A stretch of DNA of 64,000 nucleotides, from assembly GCF_014466955.1 (NCBI RefSeq), contig NZ_AP023396.1, positions 6,138,001 to 6,202,000 on the forward strand, written 5' to 3'. Made by a program: the position numbers and the translations under genes. The notes beneath the pieces were generated by a model. It had not been told where the DNA came from and made no database searches. It saw only the letters and a list, made by a program, of their open reading frames with translations. The DNA comes from Nocardia wallacei. Its GTDB lineage: Bacteria > Actinomycetota > Actinomycetes > Mycobacteriales > Mycobacteriaceae. Position 1 is the stretch's first letter. The number at the start of each line of letters is the position of its first letter. Below are positions 17,541-26,708 of the stretch, piece by piece.

Positions 17541-19184
17541 TCAGGAGGCGTCGCGCAGCCGCCCGCGCAGCACCTTGCCGCTGGCGTTGCGCGGGATCTC
17601 GTCGAGCACGACGAACCGCTTGGGCACCTTGTAGCGCTCCAGGCCGGCTCGCACGTACTGCCGGAGTTCGTCGTCGGACGGCGTCTCGACATCGGTGGCC
17701 GCGACGACGAAGGCATGCAGCACCTGCCCGAATTCGGCGTCGGGGACACCGATGACCACGGCGTCGGCAATGCCGGGATGCGTGGTGAGACGCTCCTCGA
17801 CCTCGCCGGGAAACACGTTCTCCCCACCGGAGACGATCATGTCGTCGGAGCGGCCATCGATGTAGAGCAGGCCCCGCGCATCGATGTGGCCCATGTCCCC
17901 GGTGTTGACGTGACCGTCGACGACCTCCTTGGCCGTGGCCCGGGCAGTGGCGTCGGGGGTGTAGCCGGTGTATTCCAGGGCGGTGCGCACGAAGATCATG
18001 CCGGTCTCCCCGACCGGTGCGGCGGTGCGGTCCGCGCGCAGGATGCGCACCGACACGCCCAGCGCCGGACGGCCCGCCGTGTTCGGTGCGGCCACCAGAT
18101 CGGCCGGGCCCGCGATGGTGACCAGACCCGCCTCGGTGGACCCGTACCCGTTGATCAGGATGGGACCGAACGCGTCGAGCACGCCCGCGACGGTGCCCGC
18201 CGAAATCGGCGCGGCGCCGGTGACAATGCTCCGCAGGGCCGAGCGGCTCGGGGCGGATGCCGCGAGTTCGGGGACGGCCAGCAGCCGCTGCAACATGACC
18301 GGAACCGCCATCAGCACCGTGACCCGATGCCGGGCCATGTCGTCGAGGGCGAGGCGAGCGTCGAAGCGGCGGCGGCAGATCGCGGTGGCGCCCAGTGCCA
18401 GCGGTCCGAGCAGCGCGAGCAGGCCGAAACCGTGGAAGAACGGCGGCGCCACCAGCACGCGGTCCGAGGAGCGCAGCCGCAGCAGCGCCATGGCGGTCGC
18501 GGTCAGCAGCGCGATCGCCTGCGGTTTCACCACGCGCGGCACGCCTTTGGACAGGCCCGTGGTACCGGAGGTCAGCAACGTCAGCCGCACTGCCCGGCGC
18601 ACCGGCGGCGGAGCCGGATGGTGTTGCGCGGCAAGCTGGTCCAGTGTCGGCGGCCGCGCAGCCGATCCGGGCTCGTGCCAGGCCAGCACCCGTATGCCGG
18701 GGTAGCCGGCTTCCTCGACGGCCGCCGCGTATTCCTCGTCGTAGACGAGGACGTCGGGGTCGTGGCGGCGCAGGATCGCCGCCAGTTGCGGCGGCGGCAG
18801 CTCGGTATTGACGAAGATCAACTCCGCGCCCAGTTGCGCGCCCGCGCCCATCGCCTCGGCGAACCCGCGATGATTGCGGCAGACGATGCCCACCGATCGC
18901 GGCGCGGCGGGCGAGAGGGCATACAGCGCCGCCGCGATCGCCTCCGTGCGCCGCTGCAACTGCCGGTAGGTCAGCTCGCCGCGTTCGTCGATCACCGCGA
19001 TGCGCTCGGGGAAGCGAATCGCGCTGGCCGCCAACAACATCGCCGGGGTCGGGCCGAACCGGCGGAAGTCCCGGGCCAGGGCCGCCAGCGCCCGCGGCGC
19101 CATCGGAGACAACAGCCCCGACGTCGCGATGGCCGGTACCGCCGCGGCCCACTGCCGCACACTCCGCCCGAAGTCAGCGCACAC
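17541..19184 (-). CDS. Acyl-CoA synthetase (AMP-forming)
   Basis: 547 residues of the ANL adenylating family. The P-loop-like TSGTTGLSKG is at 205-214, then GYGSTEAG (adenine/aryl motif), YIDGRSDDMIVSGGENVFPG (hinge) and the C-terminal lysine loop PRNASGKVLRG. It activates a carboxylic acid to acyl-AMP and then acyl-CoA. The GTG at 19184 has GGAGG nine bases upstream, inside the end of the SDR gene, giving an 11-base overlap. It is the last gene of a TetR-SDR-synthetase operon, suggesting lipid or sterol-like acid metabolism. Confidence 0.9.
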   Translation of the reverse strand: MCADFGRSVRQWAAAVPAIATSGLLSPMAPRALAALARDFRRFGPTPAMLLAASAIRFPERIAVIDERGELTYRQLQRRTEAIAAALYALSPAAPRSVGIVCRNHRGFAEAMGAGAQLGAELIFVNTELPPPQLAAILRRHDPDVLVYDEEYAAAVEEAGYPGIRVLAWHEPGSAARPPTLDQLAAQHHPAPPPVRRAVRLTLLTSGTTGLSKGVPRVVKPQAIALLTATAMALLRLRSSDRVLVAPPFFHGFGLLALLGPLALGATAICRRRFDARLALDDMARHRVTVLMAVPVMLQRLLAVPELAASAPSRSALRSIVTGAAPISAGTVAGVLDAFGPILINGYGSTEAGLVTIAGPADLVAAPNTAGRPALGVSVRILRADRTAAPVGETGMIFVRTALEYTGYTPDATARATAKEVVDGHVNTGDMGHIDARGLLYIDGRSDDMIVSGGENVFPGEVEERLTTHPGIADAVVIGVPDAEFGQVLHAFVVAATDVETPSDDELRQYVRAGLERYKVPKRFVVLDEIPRNASGKVLRGRLRDAS

Positions 19185-20139
19185 CGGAACGCACCTCCGG
19201 CGTCGGCTCGGCGGGCCGCGACGCCCGCACCCGGGCCAGCGAGGCCTGCGTATCGCCGAGGAACCGGTAGACGAAGCCGAGCAGCCATTCGTTCGGAACA
19301 CGCAGCAGCGGAACGAGAATCGCCGACGGATGCCCGTAGACCGGGGTCAGCGTGCGCGGCTTGCGCACCACCGCGCGGGCGATCACGCGCGCCGCGTCGG
19401 TGGGTGTCTGGCCCGGCAGCAGCCGCATCCAGCGGCTCGGCGCGCTCATCCGGGTGTGCATGAGCCCGGCGTAGAACGTGGTCAGGGTGACGCCGTCGGC
19501 GCGCGCCTCCATCCCCACCGCCCGCAGCCACCAGTCGAACGCCGCCTTCGACGACAGGTAGAAGCCCCATTTCGGCACGACCGGGAACATGATGCCGACC
19601 GTCGACACGTTCACGATGTGCCCGCGCCCGCGAGCGCGCATCGCGGGCAGCAACGCCAGCGTCAGCCGCATCGGGCCCACGTAATTGGCTCCCGCGGTGG
19701 CGGTGACGTCCTTGGGCCGGTCGTAGGACAGGTGAACCGATCGCCGCAGCGACTTGCCCGCGTTGTGGATCAGGTAATCGACCTCGCCGAAATCGAACAG
19801 CACCGAGGCGGCGAACTCCGACACCGACTGCTCGCTGGTCAGATCCAGCGGATAGGCGAACGCCTGTCCGCCCGCCGCGGTGATCTCATCGGCGAGTTCG
19901 CCCAACCGGTCCATCGACCGCGCCGCCAGCACCACCCTGGCGCCTGCCCGCGCGAACAATCGCGCGGTGGCCTCACCGAGTCCGTAGGACGCGCCGGTGA
20001 CGACGACGACCTTGCCCGCGACCTCGGCCCGCAGCGCGTCGCGGTCGCGCAGTCCGCGCGGGCCGATCAGGTAGGCCACCGCGCGGGCGATCGGGTGCGA
20101 CGCCAGCCGGGAAGGGCTGGAGGGCAAGGGGTTCGACAT
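19174..20139 (-). CDS. Short-chain dehydrogenase/reductase (SDR)
   Basis: 321 residues. The cofactor motif TGASYGLG is at 48-55 and the catalytic Ser near 180 with Tyr194-x3-Lys198 (YLSSK). The N-terminal about 40 residues and the C-terminal extension (LRVPNEWLLGFVYRFLG) are typical of mycobacterial membrane-associated lipid SDRs. It likely reduces or oxidises a lipid carbonyl/hydroxyl using NADP(H). It starts four bases after the tetR stop and overlaps the acyl-CoA synthetase start. Confidence 0.9.
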   Translation of the reverse strand: MSNPLPSSPSRLASHPIARAVAYLIGPRGLRDRDALRAEVAGKVVVVTGASYGLGEATARLFARAGARVVLAARSMDRLGELADEITAAGGQAFAYPLDLTSEQSVSEFAASVLFDFGEVDYLIHNAGKSLRRSVHLSYDRPKDVTATAGANYVGPMRLTLALLPAMRARGRGHIVNVSTVGIMFPVVPKWGFYLSSKAAFDWWLRAVGMEARADGVTLTTFYAGLMHTRMSAPSRWMRLLPGQTPTDAARVIARAVVRKPRTLTPVYGHPSAILVPLLRVPNEWLLGFVYRFLGDTQASLARVRASRPAEPTPEVRSGVR

Positions 20140-20143
20140 CGAA

Positions 20144-20824
20144 CTACTCCACAGTGTCGGCGGGACGGGTCAGCGACGGGAGGCCGAGCAGCGACGACAG
20201 CAGCTCCGAATCGGGTATCGCCGCGTCCAGCACCCGCTGGGCCAGTTGAATATCCGGATCCGAACGCAGCGCGCTGAGCACGGTGCCGAAGAGGTTGGCC
20301 ACGATGAGATCCCGGACCTGTTCGCGCGAGATCTCCTCGCTGTGCACCCAGTGCAGTACGACGCCCTCGATGAAGGACAGGTAGCCGTTGATCGCCGTGC
20401 GCAGCACCCCGCTGGTGTCGCCGCCGGTGATCTCCACGGCCAGCGCCTCCGCGACCCGGCGGCGATGCCGATCGCGGATACTGCGTACCTCCGCGTCGGC
20501 CACGTCGGCGATCAGCGCCTCGAACCCACTGGCCTGATGCTCGGCGCGGTCGAGGAGCTGGTCCACTCCCCGGTGCAGCCGGTCCAGCGCGGGCCCGCGC
20601 ATCGACACCAGGTCGCTCCAGAACTCCTCGGCCGCCTGCTCGAGCACCGCCAGGTAGAAACCCCGCTTGCCACCGAAGTGGTAGCTGATGGACCCCGCGG
20701 CCACCCCGATCGACCGAGCCAGGTCCACGATCGACACATCCTCGTACCGCTGCTCGCTGAACGCCGCCCGCCCCGCCTCCAACAAGGCGGCCCGAGAAGC
20801 CTCACCCCGCCGGTTGCCGACCAC
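20144..20824 (-). CDS. TetR family transcriptional regulator
   Basis: 226 residues. The N-terminal HTH reads RYEDVSIVDLARSIGVAAGS then ISYHFGGKRGFY (residues about 26-58), canonical TetR. The C-terminal all-helical domain should bind a ligand, plausibly an acyl-CoA given the downstream genes. GTG start. It heads the operon with SDR and acyl-CoA synthetase, and two copies of one dyad lie immediately upstream, indicating autoregulation. Confidence 0.92.
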   Translation of the reverse strand: MVGNRRGEASRAALLEAGRAAFSEQRYEDVSIVDLARSIGVAAGSISYHFGGKRGFYLAVLEQAAEEFWSDLVSMRGPALDRLHRGVDQLLDRAEHQASGFEALIADVADAEVRSIRDRHRRRVAEALAVEITGGDTSGVLRTAINGYLSFIEGVVLHWVHSEEISREQVRDLIVANLFGTVLSALRSDPDIQLAQRVLDAAIPDSELLSSLLGLPSLTRPADTVE

Positions 20825-20837
20825 GACCCTCCAATTC

Positions 20838-20906
20838 TTGAACCAGATTCAAATCTGACCGTAGTGCGGGGACCAGGGGCTGGTCAAGGATTTGAATACA
20901 CTTCAA
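20838..20906. promoter_or_regulatory. Duplicated TetR operator, TTGAA-N5-TTCAA
   Basis: Two 15-bp inverted repeats share the arms TTGAA/TTCAA: one at 20838-20852 and one at 20892-20906, centres 54 bp apart. They lie 14 and 68 bases upstream of the tetR GTG. Nothing else in the vicinity carries these arms. The AT-rich stretch is also where promoters for tetR and for the divergent Imm5-like gene are expected. Confidence 0.6.
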
Positions 20907-21004
20907 AATGTCATGCCGACAGGCAGATTTGAGGGTTTCTCGCCATATGCCGACAGTTCCGCTGGAAAGTCCCCACCGAAGGTTCAACGATACTGTGCAA
21001 CCAC

Positions 21005-21580
21005 ATGGCCGATCAGAAACCGACGATCGCACTCACCATGGCCGAGTTGCGCGAGATCACCGCCTACGCCCTCGCATGTGCCGAACCCGCCCTGTCCCTC
21101 TTCGAGCGTGACTGCCCGGCCGACCGGCGGCCCCGCGCCGTATTCGAGGAGGCGCGCAGGTTCACCGCGGGAGGCGGGCGGACCAAGGCACTGCGGGTGA
21201 CCGCCCTGGACGCACACCGCGCCGCACGCGCGGCACTGGAAGTGGGACGCCTTGCCGCCGCCGACGCGGCGCGCGCCGCCGGGTACGCGGGAGCCGCGGC
21301 GTATCTGCATCCACTCGCCCAGGCGCATCAAGGCGGGCACATCCTCATGCCCGCGGCCCACGCCGCTCGCGCGTTCGAACTCGACGCCGATGATCACCGG
21401 GTGGGTGACGACTACCTCGAAACGGCAAGGGAGCTGGCCGGTCCCATCGTGGTGAGTGTTCTGTCGCGATATCCGGTGCCGCCCCCGGGCCGCGGGCGGG
21501 TGGGAGATCTCTGGCGGAAGCTGGACTCCGCGCTGCGCGGACTGGGTGACATCACAACTAGGCGGAGACCAGCAGGGTGA
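21005..21580 (+). CDS. Imm5-type putative immunity protein
   Basis: 191 residues, alanine-rich and helical. The sequence pattern (MAELREITAYALACAEPALSLF, RTKALRVTALDAHRAARAA, AAYLHPLAQAHQGGHIL) matches proteins annotated as putative immunity protein/Imm5, sometimes mislabelled exonuclease SbcC. Such proteins are predicted to neutralise a polymorphic toxin, but no toxin gene is adjacent. A TACTGT -10-like box ends 8 bases before the ATG, so it may be leaderless. Its 3' end overlaps the convergent membrane-protein gene by 23 bases. Confidence 0.75.
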   Translation: MADQKPTIALTMAELREITAYALACAEPALSLFERDCPADRRPRAVFEEARRFTAGGGRTKALRVTALDAHRAARAALEVGRLAAADAARAAGYAGAAAYLHPLAQAHQGGHILMPAAHAARAFELDADDHRVGDDYLETARELAGPIVVSVLSRYPVPPPGRGRVGDLWRKLDSALRGLGDITTRRRPAG

Positions 21581-21911
21581 TCAGTGATATCGACGCGGCC
21601 AGGAAGACCAGGGTCGCGACCCTCCGGACCAGGTGCCGATGCTGTCGCGGGAAGGCCCGGGGCACAACGACGGCGGCGACCGATCCGGCCACGATGCCCA
21701 GTACCGTGCCGAATATCAGTCCGTAGCCGTGCGGGTCGGTGAGTGGATCGGACGAGAAGCGCGAGTCGGCCACCAGGTAGACACACCGCAGCCACAGGCC
21801 GGCGGACAGTATCCCGACAACAGCGCATACGGCCGTGACCGCGAACTCCCACCAGCCGCCGATCCGTGCGCGATCGGACTTTCGGTTGGATGTACCCGCG
21901 AATTCCGACAT
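21558..21911 (-). CDS. Small integral membrane protein of unknown function
   Basis: 117 residues. Three hydrophobic helices are apparent: about residues 22-45 (EFAVTAVCAVVGILSAGLWL), 65-85 (GLIFGTVLGIVAGSVAAVVV) and 97-115. The N-terminus is short and charged. No known family was recognised. The ATG at 21911 sits just downstream of GGGAGG. A second ATG (21929) would add six glycine-rich residues. Convergent with the Imm5-like gene, with overlapping 3' ends. Confidence 0.65.
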   Translation of the reverse strand: MSEFAGTSNRKSDRARIGGWWEFAVTAVCAVVGILSAGLWLRCVYLVADSRFSSDPLTDPHGYGLIFGTVLGIVAGSVAAVVVPRAFPRQHRHLVRRVATLVFLAASISLITLLVSA

Positions 21912-22015
21912 GTCCCCTCCCCCCACCATGACACCAGAAGTTCCGCGATCACGCACCCGGGTCGACCGCTGGGCACCGCCGGAATCCCGGCGGCGCCTCG
22001 ACCGGCATCACTCGG

Positions 22016-23518
22016 CTAGGCCGGAATGTTCTCGGTGGTATCTCTCGCGGCCCTCGCGATCGTGGTGAAGGACCGTGCCGGGGCATGCCGCAGCATGCGG
22101 GCGAAGGTGCGGGCCGAGGCCGGCCACGGGTTGGTGACGGCCCCGCTCTCGTGCTTGTACCAGCTCGAACCGGCGGACGACCAGACGGTGCGGCAGAGCG
22201 CGGCCCGCATCCACAGCTCGTAGGCGGCCATCGCGTCGGCGCTCACTTCGATTGCGGCGGCGTCGGTTTCGTCTCGCCACCGCAGGCACTTCATGATGTA
22301 GTCGATCTGCAGTTCCTTCATACTCGGATTGCTCCCCGCCGGATTGAACGAATTGGGCCCGGCGATGAGGAAGGCATTCGGGAATCCGGGCACCGCCAGG
22401 CCCATGAATGCCGAAGCGCCCGAGCGCCATTGGTCGTGCAGCAGCCGTCCGCCGCGACCGCGCACCGCGATCGGCGCGAGGAATTCGGACGCCCGGAAGC
22501 CCGTCGCGTACACGATGACCTCGGCGCGATGGCGCGTACCGTCGACCGTCTCGAGGCCGTCGCGGGTCAGGCGCGCGATCGGCGCCGTCACCAGCTCGAC
22601 GTTCGGTTCGCTCAGTGCCCGAAGGAAATTGCTGTCGAACAGGATTCGCTTGGCGCCGATCGGATAGTCGGGCGTCAGCCGGGCGCGCAGTGCCGGGTCC
22701 GCGACCGAGCGACGCAGGTACGCGTTCGCGAGCCACCGAGCGGGCCGAGCCGACCAGCCACCCCGCATGATCGGCGACAACAGCGAATCCGCGGCCTGCG
22801 ACAGCAGCCGACGATAGGCACGATGACCGCCGGGCAGGTGCAAGGCGGTCCGGGCGAGCACACCGAACTCCCGGCCGGGTTTGGGCAGGATCCACTGCGG
22901 CGAGCGTTGGAACACAGTGACTTTGCGCGCGGTGGCCCGCAGCATTGGCAGCACCTGCGCCGCACTGGAACCCGTGCCGACCACCGCGACGTCCCGGCCG
23001 CCGAGGTCGACGTCGTGGTCCCACTGCGCGGTGTGGAACGACGCGCCCGCGAATTCGCTGTGGCCGGGGAACACCGGCACATTCGGGCGATGAAGCTGAC
23101 CGACGGCGAAGACGACGATGTCGGCGGTGAGACGAGTTCCGTTGGCGGTCACCAGCGCCCAGCAGGCGGCGTGTTCGAGATAGATCGCCTCGGTGACCGC
23201 CGAGTGCGGCCGCAGCCGGGCCGTCAAACCCTGTTCGGCGACCACCTTCCGGAGATAGTCCAGGGTGTGGCGCTGGTCCGGATATCTGGTGCGGGTGCTG
23301 CGATACGGGGCGAACGAGAACGAATACAGATGCGCCGGAACGTCACAGCTGCAACCGGGATAGGTGTTGTCGCGCCATACCCCGCCGAGTCCGGGGCCGC
23401 CCTCGAGGATGACGAAGTCGTCCACCCCGGCTCGCCGCAGCGCGGCACCCATGCCGATACCGCCGAATCCCGACCCGATGATCACCACTGAGTAGTGCAA
23501 TCTCGTTACCACCTCCAT
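22016..23518 (-). CDS. Flavin-containing Baeyer-Villiger-type monooxygenase
   Basis: 500 residues. The FAD Rossmann motif GSGFGGIGMG starts at 15. The Baeyer-Villiger fingerprint F-x-G-x3-H-x3-W is present as FAGASFHTAQW (156-166). A second dinucleotide motif, GTGSSAAQ near 179, binds NADPH. YATGFRASEF near residue 340 is another class hallmark. The enzyme should insert oxygen next to a ketone using NADPH and O2; the substrate is unknown. ATG start. It stands alone, with a 458-bp leader region upstream. Confidence 0.92.
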   Translation of the reverse strand: MEVVTRLHYSVVIIGSGFGGIGMGAALRRAGVDDFVILEGGPGLGGVWRDNTYPGCSCDVPAHLYSFSFAPYRSTRTRYPDQRHTLDYLRKVVAEQGLTARLRPHSAVTEAIYLEHAACWALVTANGTRLTADIVVFAVGQLHRPNVPVFPGHSEFAGASFHTAQWDHDVDLGGRDVAVVGTGSSAAQVLPMLRATARKVTVFQRSPQWILPKPGREFGVLARTALHLPGGHRAYRRLLSQAADSLLSPIMRGGWSARPARWLANAYLRRSVADPALRARLTPDYPIGAKRILFDSNFLRALSEPNVELVTAPIARLTRDGLETVDGTRHRAEVIVYATGFRASEFLAPIAVRGRGGRLLHDQWRSGASAFMGLAVPGFPNAFLIAGPNSFNPAGSNPSMKELQIDYIMKCLRWRDETDAAAIEVSADAMAAYELWMRAALCRTVWSSAGSSWYKHESGAVTNPWPASARTFARMLRHAPARSFTTIARAARDTTENIPA

Positions 23519-23976
23519 GCGAGAAGACCTTCAGTAATCGATTGGCAACCCTACTGTCTCCTGCTCCCATATCTGTAAACGTGACGTCGCCACAGCGGTT
23601 TTCGATTTTCGGCAACTGTTGAGCAAGCACATGCTCGAGGCGGCCGGGCACACCACCGGCAATCACTGCGGGCCGGGAGCGCCCATCCCTGAATCACACG
23701 CGGAAAACGCACCGTCGCCGGTCGGTCGCGGTGCTACGAAGGCCGCCGCGGCGACCCTCCGCAAACCCGGCTCGGGGCACAGAGGTGGACGAATGCCCAG
23801 CGTCGCGCGCCATTACCCGGGAGACCAGCGACGACGGCAACGGCAGTCGGCCAAGAGATTCCGGACGGTACGGAACTCTGGCCTAGGCCCGCCGGAGGGG
23901 TATGATGTTGCATCGACGCGGTGTGGTCGGCGGTCTTGGACACCGCTGGTGATCGTCGAGCATCGGAGTAGAGGTC
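23519..23976. other. Intergenic region upstream of the monooxygenase and the XRE-DUF5753 gene
   Basis: This 458-bp divergent region has a lower-GC part near 23530-23610 (likely the monooxygenase promoter). A TATGAT hexamer (23901-23906) 70 bases before the XRE gene is a good -10 candidate. No coding frame with convincing codon bias, repeat or RNA gene was seen. Confidence 0.45.
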
Positions 23977-24870
23977 ATGATCCCAGAACCGGTTCAGTCT
24001 CGGATCGGCAGCGTGGATTCGCTTGTCGCCGAACGTGGTCCGACAGCGCTGCGGATCGCCGTGGGCGGGCAGCTCCGCAAGCTACGCGAGCAGTGCGGGA
24101 TCACCCGCGACGCCGCGGGCGAGCACATTCGCGGTTCGCACGCCAAGATCAGCCGTCTGGAACTGGGCCGCACCGGCTTCAAGGAACGCGACATCCGCGA
24201 CCTGCTGACGCTGTATCGCGTCGACGATCCGCAGGATCGCGAGGCGTTCCTCGACCTGGTACGCAAGGCCAACCAGCCGGGCTGGTGGCACCGCTACAGC
24301 GACCTGCTACCGCAGTGGTTCGAAACCTACATCGGCCTCGAGCACGCCGCGCACTCCATCAGAACCTTTGAGGCGCAACTGGTTCCGGGCCTGCTGCAGA
24401 CCGAGGCCTACACCCGCGCCGTCGTCGCGCTCGGGCACCAGGAGGACGAGGCCAACCGGCGCGTCGAACTGCGCCGCCAGCGGCAGAAGATCCTCGACCG
24501 CGAGGGCGGCCCGACGCTGTGGGCGGTGCTGGACGAGACGGTGCTGCACCGGCCGATCGGCGGCAACGACGTGCTGCGCGGGCAGCTGGAGCATCTGGTC
24601 GAGATGTCGGATCGGCTGAACGTGACGATCCAGGTGCTGCCGTACGCCGCGGGCGGCCATGCGGCCGCGGGCAGTTCGTTCACCATGCTGCGCTTCGCCG
24701 AACCCGAACTCCCCGACCTGGTCTACATCGAACAATTGACCAGTGCGATCTACCTGGACCGCCTACGCGATCTGGAGATCTACCGCCTGGTCATGGACCG
24801 CCTGAGCGTGCAGGCCGAGCCACCGGAGGTCTCGCGGCAGATGATGGTGGAGGCCGCCGCCCGCCTGTGA
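23977..24870 (+). CDS. Helix-turn-helix regulator with DUF5753 domain
   Basis: 297 residues. An XRE HTH occupies about residues 28-80 (LRKLREQCGITRDAAGEHIR, SHAKISRLELG). The C-terminal DUF5753 domain starts around residue 105 (WFETYIGLEHAAHSIRTFEA, LVPGLLQTEAYTRA) and ends RLSVQAEPPE. This architecture is expanded in actinomycetes, where it normally pairs with a small DUF397 partner encoded next door. No DUF397 gene is present here, so it is either an orphan or acts with a remote partner. ATG start. Confidence 0.9.
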   Translation: MIPEPVQSRIGSVDSLVAERGPTALRIAVGGQLRKLREQCGITRDAAGEHIRGSHAKISRLELGRTGFKERDIRDLLTLYRVDDPQDREAFLDLVRKANQPGWWHRYSDLLPQWFETYIGLEHAAHSIRTFEAQLVPGLLQTEAYTRAVVALGHQEDEANRRVELRRQRQKILDREGGPTLWAVLDETVLHRPIGGNDVLRGQLEHLVEMSDRLNVTIQVLPYAAGGHAAAGSSFTMLRFAEPELPDLVYIEQLTSAIYLDRLRDLEIYRLVMDRLSVQAEPPEVSRQMMVEAAARL

Positions 24871-24879
24871 GCGGCCGGT

Positions 24880-25278
24880 TCATCCTTGCAGTGGCGTGCG
24901 GCGGGGCCGCACGATCCGGTGCGTGATGCGCCAGCCCGCATCGGTCCGCTCGACCGTGTCCTCGTAGGTGACACTGCCGACGGACCCGTCCGTCAGCACC
25001 CCGAACCCTTTGGACAGCGCGTGCACCGTGCCGTCCGTCACCGGGTTCAGCACGATGTTGGTGACGTGGTGGGCTACCGGATTCCCCTCGCCCAATGCGA
25101 GCGCGGCCTCGCGGCAGGCGGACAGTCCGGTGAGCACACCGCCACCGAGGGCGCGTACGTCGTAGACGACGTCCTCGGCGAACAGTTCGTGCCATCCGTC
25201 GAAATCACCGCGGTCGGTCAGGTGTCCGTGCAGGTTGATCAGATCCGTGATGGCGAACCGGTCCTCCACGGTCAGCAC
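24880..25278 (-). CDS. SnoaL-like/NTF2-fold protein
   Basis: 132 residues of the NTF2-like cone fold: LTVEDRFAITDLINLHGHL, GDFDGWHELFAEDVVYDV, then HHVTNIVLNPVTDG and a strand ending DAGWRITHRIVRPRR. Family members include ring-hydroxylating dioxygenase beta-like and polyketide cyclase-like proteins; function here cannot be assigned. The GTG at 25278 lies 8 bases after GAGAGG. A GTG at 25287 directly abuts that site and is less likely. It follows the desaturase gene by 33 bases on the same strand. Confidence 0.8.
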   Translation of the reverse strand: MLTVEDRFAITDLINLHGHLTDRGDFDGWHELFAEDVVYDVRALGGGVLTGLSACREAALALGEGNPVAHHVTNIVLNPVTDGTVHALSKGFGVLTDGSVGSVTYEDTVERTDAGWRITHRIVRPRRTPLQG

Positions 25279-25311
25279 GGCGGTCACCTCTCGATGCTCG
25301 GGTGGAACTGG

Positions 25312-26397
25312 TCAGTGGACTTCGACGACTTCGCTGGCGTCGCTGCGCCGTTCGGCGGCCACGGGCGCGGGGGCCGCCGGCACGACCGGGGGGCGGCGGA
25401 TCGACTCGCCGACGGCGTGCAGATGGCGCAGCGCCTGGGCGTAGGAGTCGAACAGACCGGTCTCGCTGTAGGGCACGCCGCGCTCGCGACAGAACTCCAC
25501 GACGAGCGGCTGGGCGTGACGCAGATTCGGGCGCGGCATGGACGGGAACAGGTGGTGCTCGATCTGATAGTTCAGGCCGCCCATCGCGGTATCGATGAGC
25601 CGGCTGCCGCGCACGTTGCGGGAGGTGAGCACCTGACGGCGCAGGAAGTCGGTGGCCTCGTCCGTGGTCAGCACCTCCATGCCCTTGTGGTTGGGGGCGA
25701 AGGTGCAGCCCATGTAGAACCCGAACAGCATCTGCTGCACGGCAATGAACACCAGCGCCTTGCCCGGCGGCAGCACCGCGAACACCACGGCGAGGTAGCC
25801 GACGGCGTGGGCGGCCAGCAGCGCGCCCTCCCAGCAGCGGTGCGAAATGGGCCACCGCGCTACCGCACGCGCGCTCGCGAAGTGCAGGCTTCCGGCTTCC
25901 AGCAACAACATCGGGAAGAACAGCCAGGCCTGATAGCGGAAGACCAACCGCCGCAATCCCCGTCCGGCTCCCGCGCGGTCGTGCGAATGCGCCAGCACAC
26001 CCATGACATCGGGATCGGCGCCCTCGGTATTGGGATGGGCGTGGTGACGGTTGTGGTTGCTGGTCCACCAGCCGATGCTGACGCCGATGGCGAGATTGCC
26101 GGCGATCAGGCCGAACAGGTGATTGGCGCGGCGCGTCCGGAAGATCTGCCGGTGCCCGGCGTCGTGGCCCAGGAAGGCGAGCTGCGCGAACACCACGGCC
26201 AGCCAGACGGCCACCGCGAGCTGCCACCACGAGTCACCGACGACAATGAACGCCGCCCAGCCGCCTACCCACGCCGCACCCGTGATCGCGCTCTTCCAGC
26301 CGTAGTACCGCAAGCGGCGCTCCAGCAACCCGGCCTCGCGAACCCGCCGCGACAACAGCGCGTATTCGCTGCCCCGCAAAACCCCATTGCCACGCAC
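25312..26397 (-). CDS. Membrane fatty acid desaturase
   Basis: 361 residues with four or more membrane helices and all three histidine boxes: HDAGH (78-82), HNRHH (115-119) and QIEHH (278-282). The Q-x-x-HH third box is typical of acyl-lipid/front-end-type desaturases. The di-iron centre introduces a double bond into a fatty acyl chain using O2 and electrons from ferredoxin or a reductase. The GTG at 26397 has GGAG six bases upstream. The SnoaL gene follows closely, perhaps co-transcribed. Confidence 0.92.
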   Translation of the reverse strand: MRGNGVLRGSEYALLSRRVREAGLLERRLRYYGWKSAITGAAWVGGWAAFIVVGDSWWQLAVAVWLAVVFAQLAFLGHDAGHRQIFRTRRANHLFGLIAGNLAIGVSIGWWTSNHNRHHAHPNTEGADPDVMGVLAHSHDRAGAGRGLRRLVFRYQAWLFFPMLLLEAGSLHFASARAVARWPISHRCWEGALLAAHAVGYLAVVFAVLPPGKALVFIAVQQMLFGFYMGCTFAPNHKGMEVLTTDEATDFLRRQVLTSRNVRGSRLIDTAMGGLNYQIEHHLFPSMPRPNLRHAQPLVVEFCRERGVPYSETGLFDSYAQALRHLHAVGESIRRPPVVPAAPAPVAAERRSDASEVVEVH

Positions 26398-26693
26398 GGC
26401 CAGCTCCGCTCCGACTGTCGTTGTTCCCGGTACACGATGCCATGTCCGGCGACCGGTCTCCGGCTGCCGTACTTCCCGTCACCGGCGATGGACTGCGATC
26501 GCGGCGCACCCGTCCGGCGCCATGATCCCGTGACAACATGTCCGCCGGGTGAACGAGCGTCGGGTCGGTGGATCCGTCCGCGGCCACCGCCCGCGCCGCC
26601 ATCGTCGCACAGTGCGCCGGACTCGCGGCGGCGGGGCTCGGGCCTGACGTGATCCGGGGCCATTTCGGGCTCGGTATCGCTTCTCCGGCGCGG

Positions 26694-26708
26694 TATTCTG
26701 CCGAGGTG
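26694..26708 (+). promoter_or_regulatory. -10 box placed for a leaderless transcript
   Basis: TATTCT (26694-26699) ends 6 bases before a GTG (26706) that opens the conserved part of the following gene. This is the standard geometry of leaderless actinobacterial genes and supports the shorter start. Confidence 0.45.

Noticed and set aside
17448..19463. 671-residue plus-strand ORF
   Set aside because: Antisense to the acyl-CoA synthetase and SDR genes, which have complete motifs.
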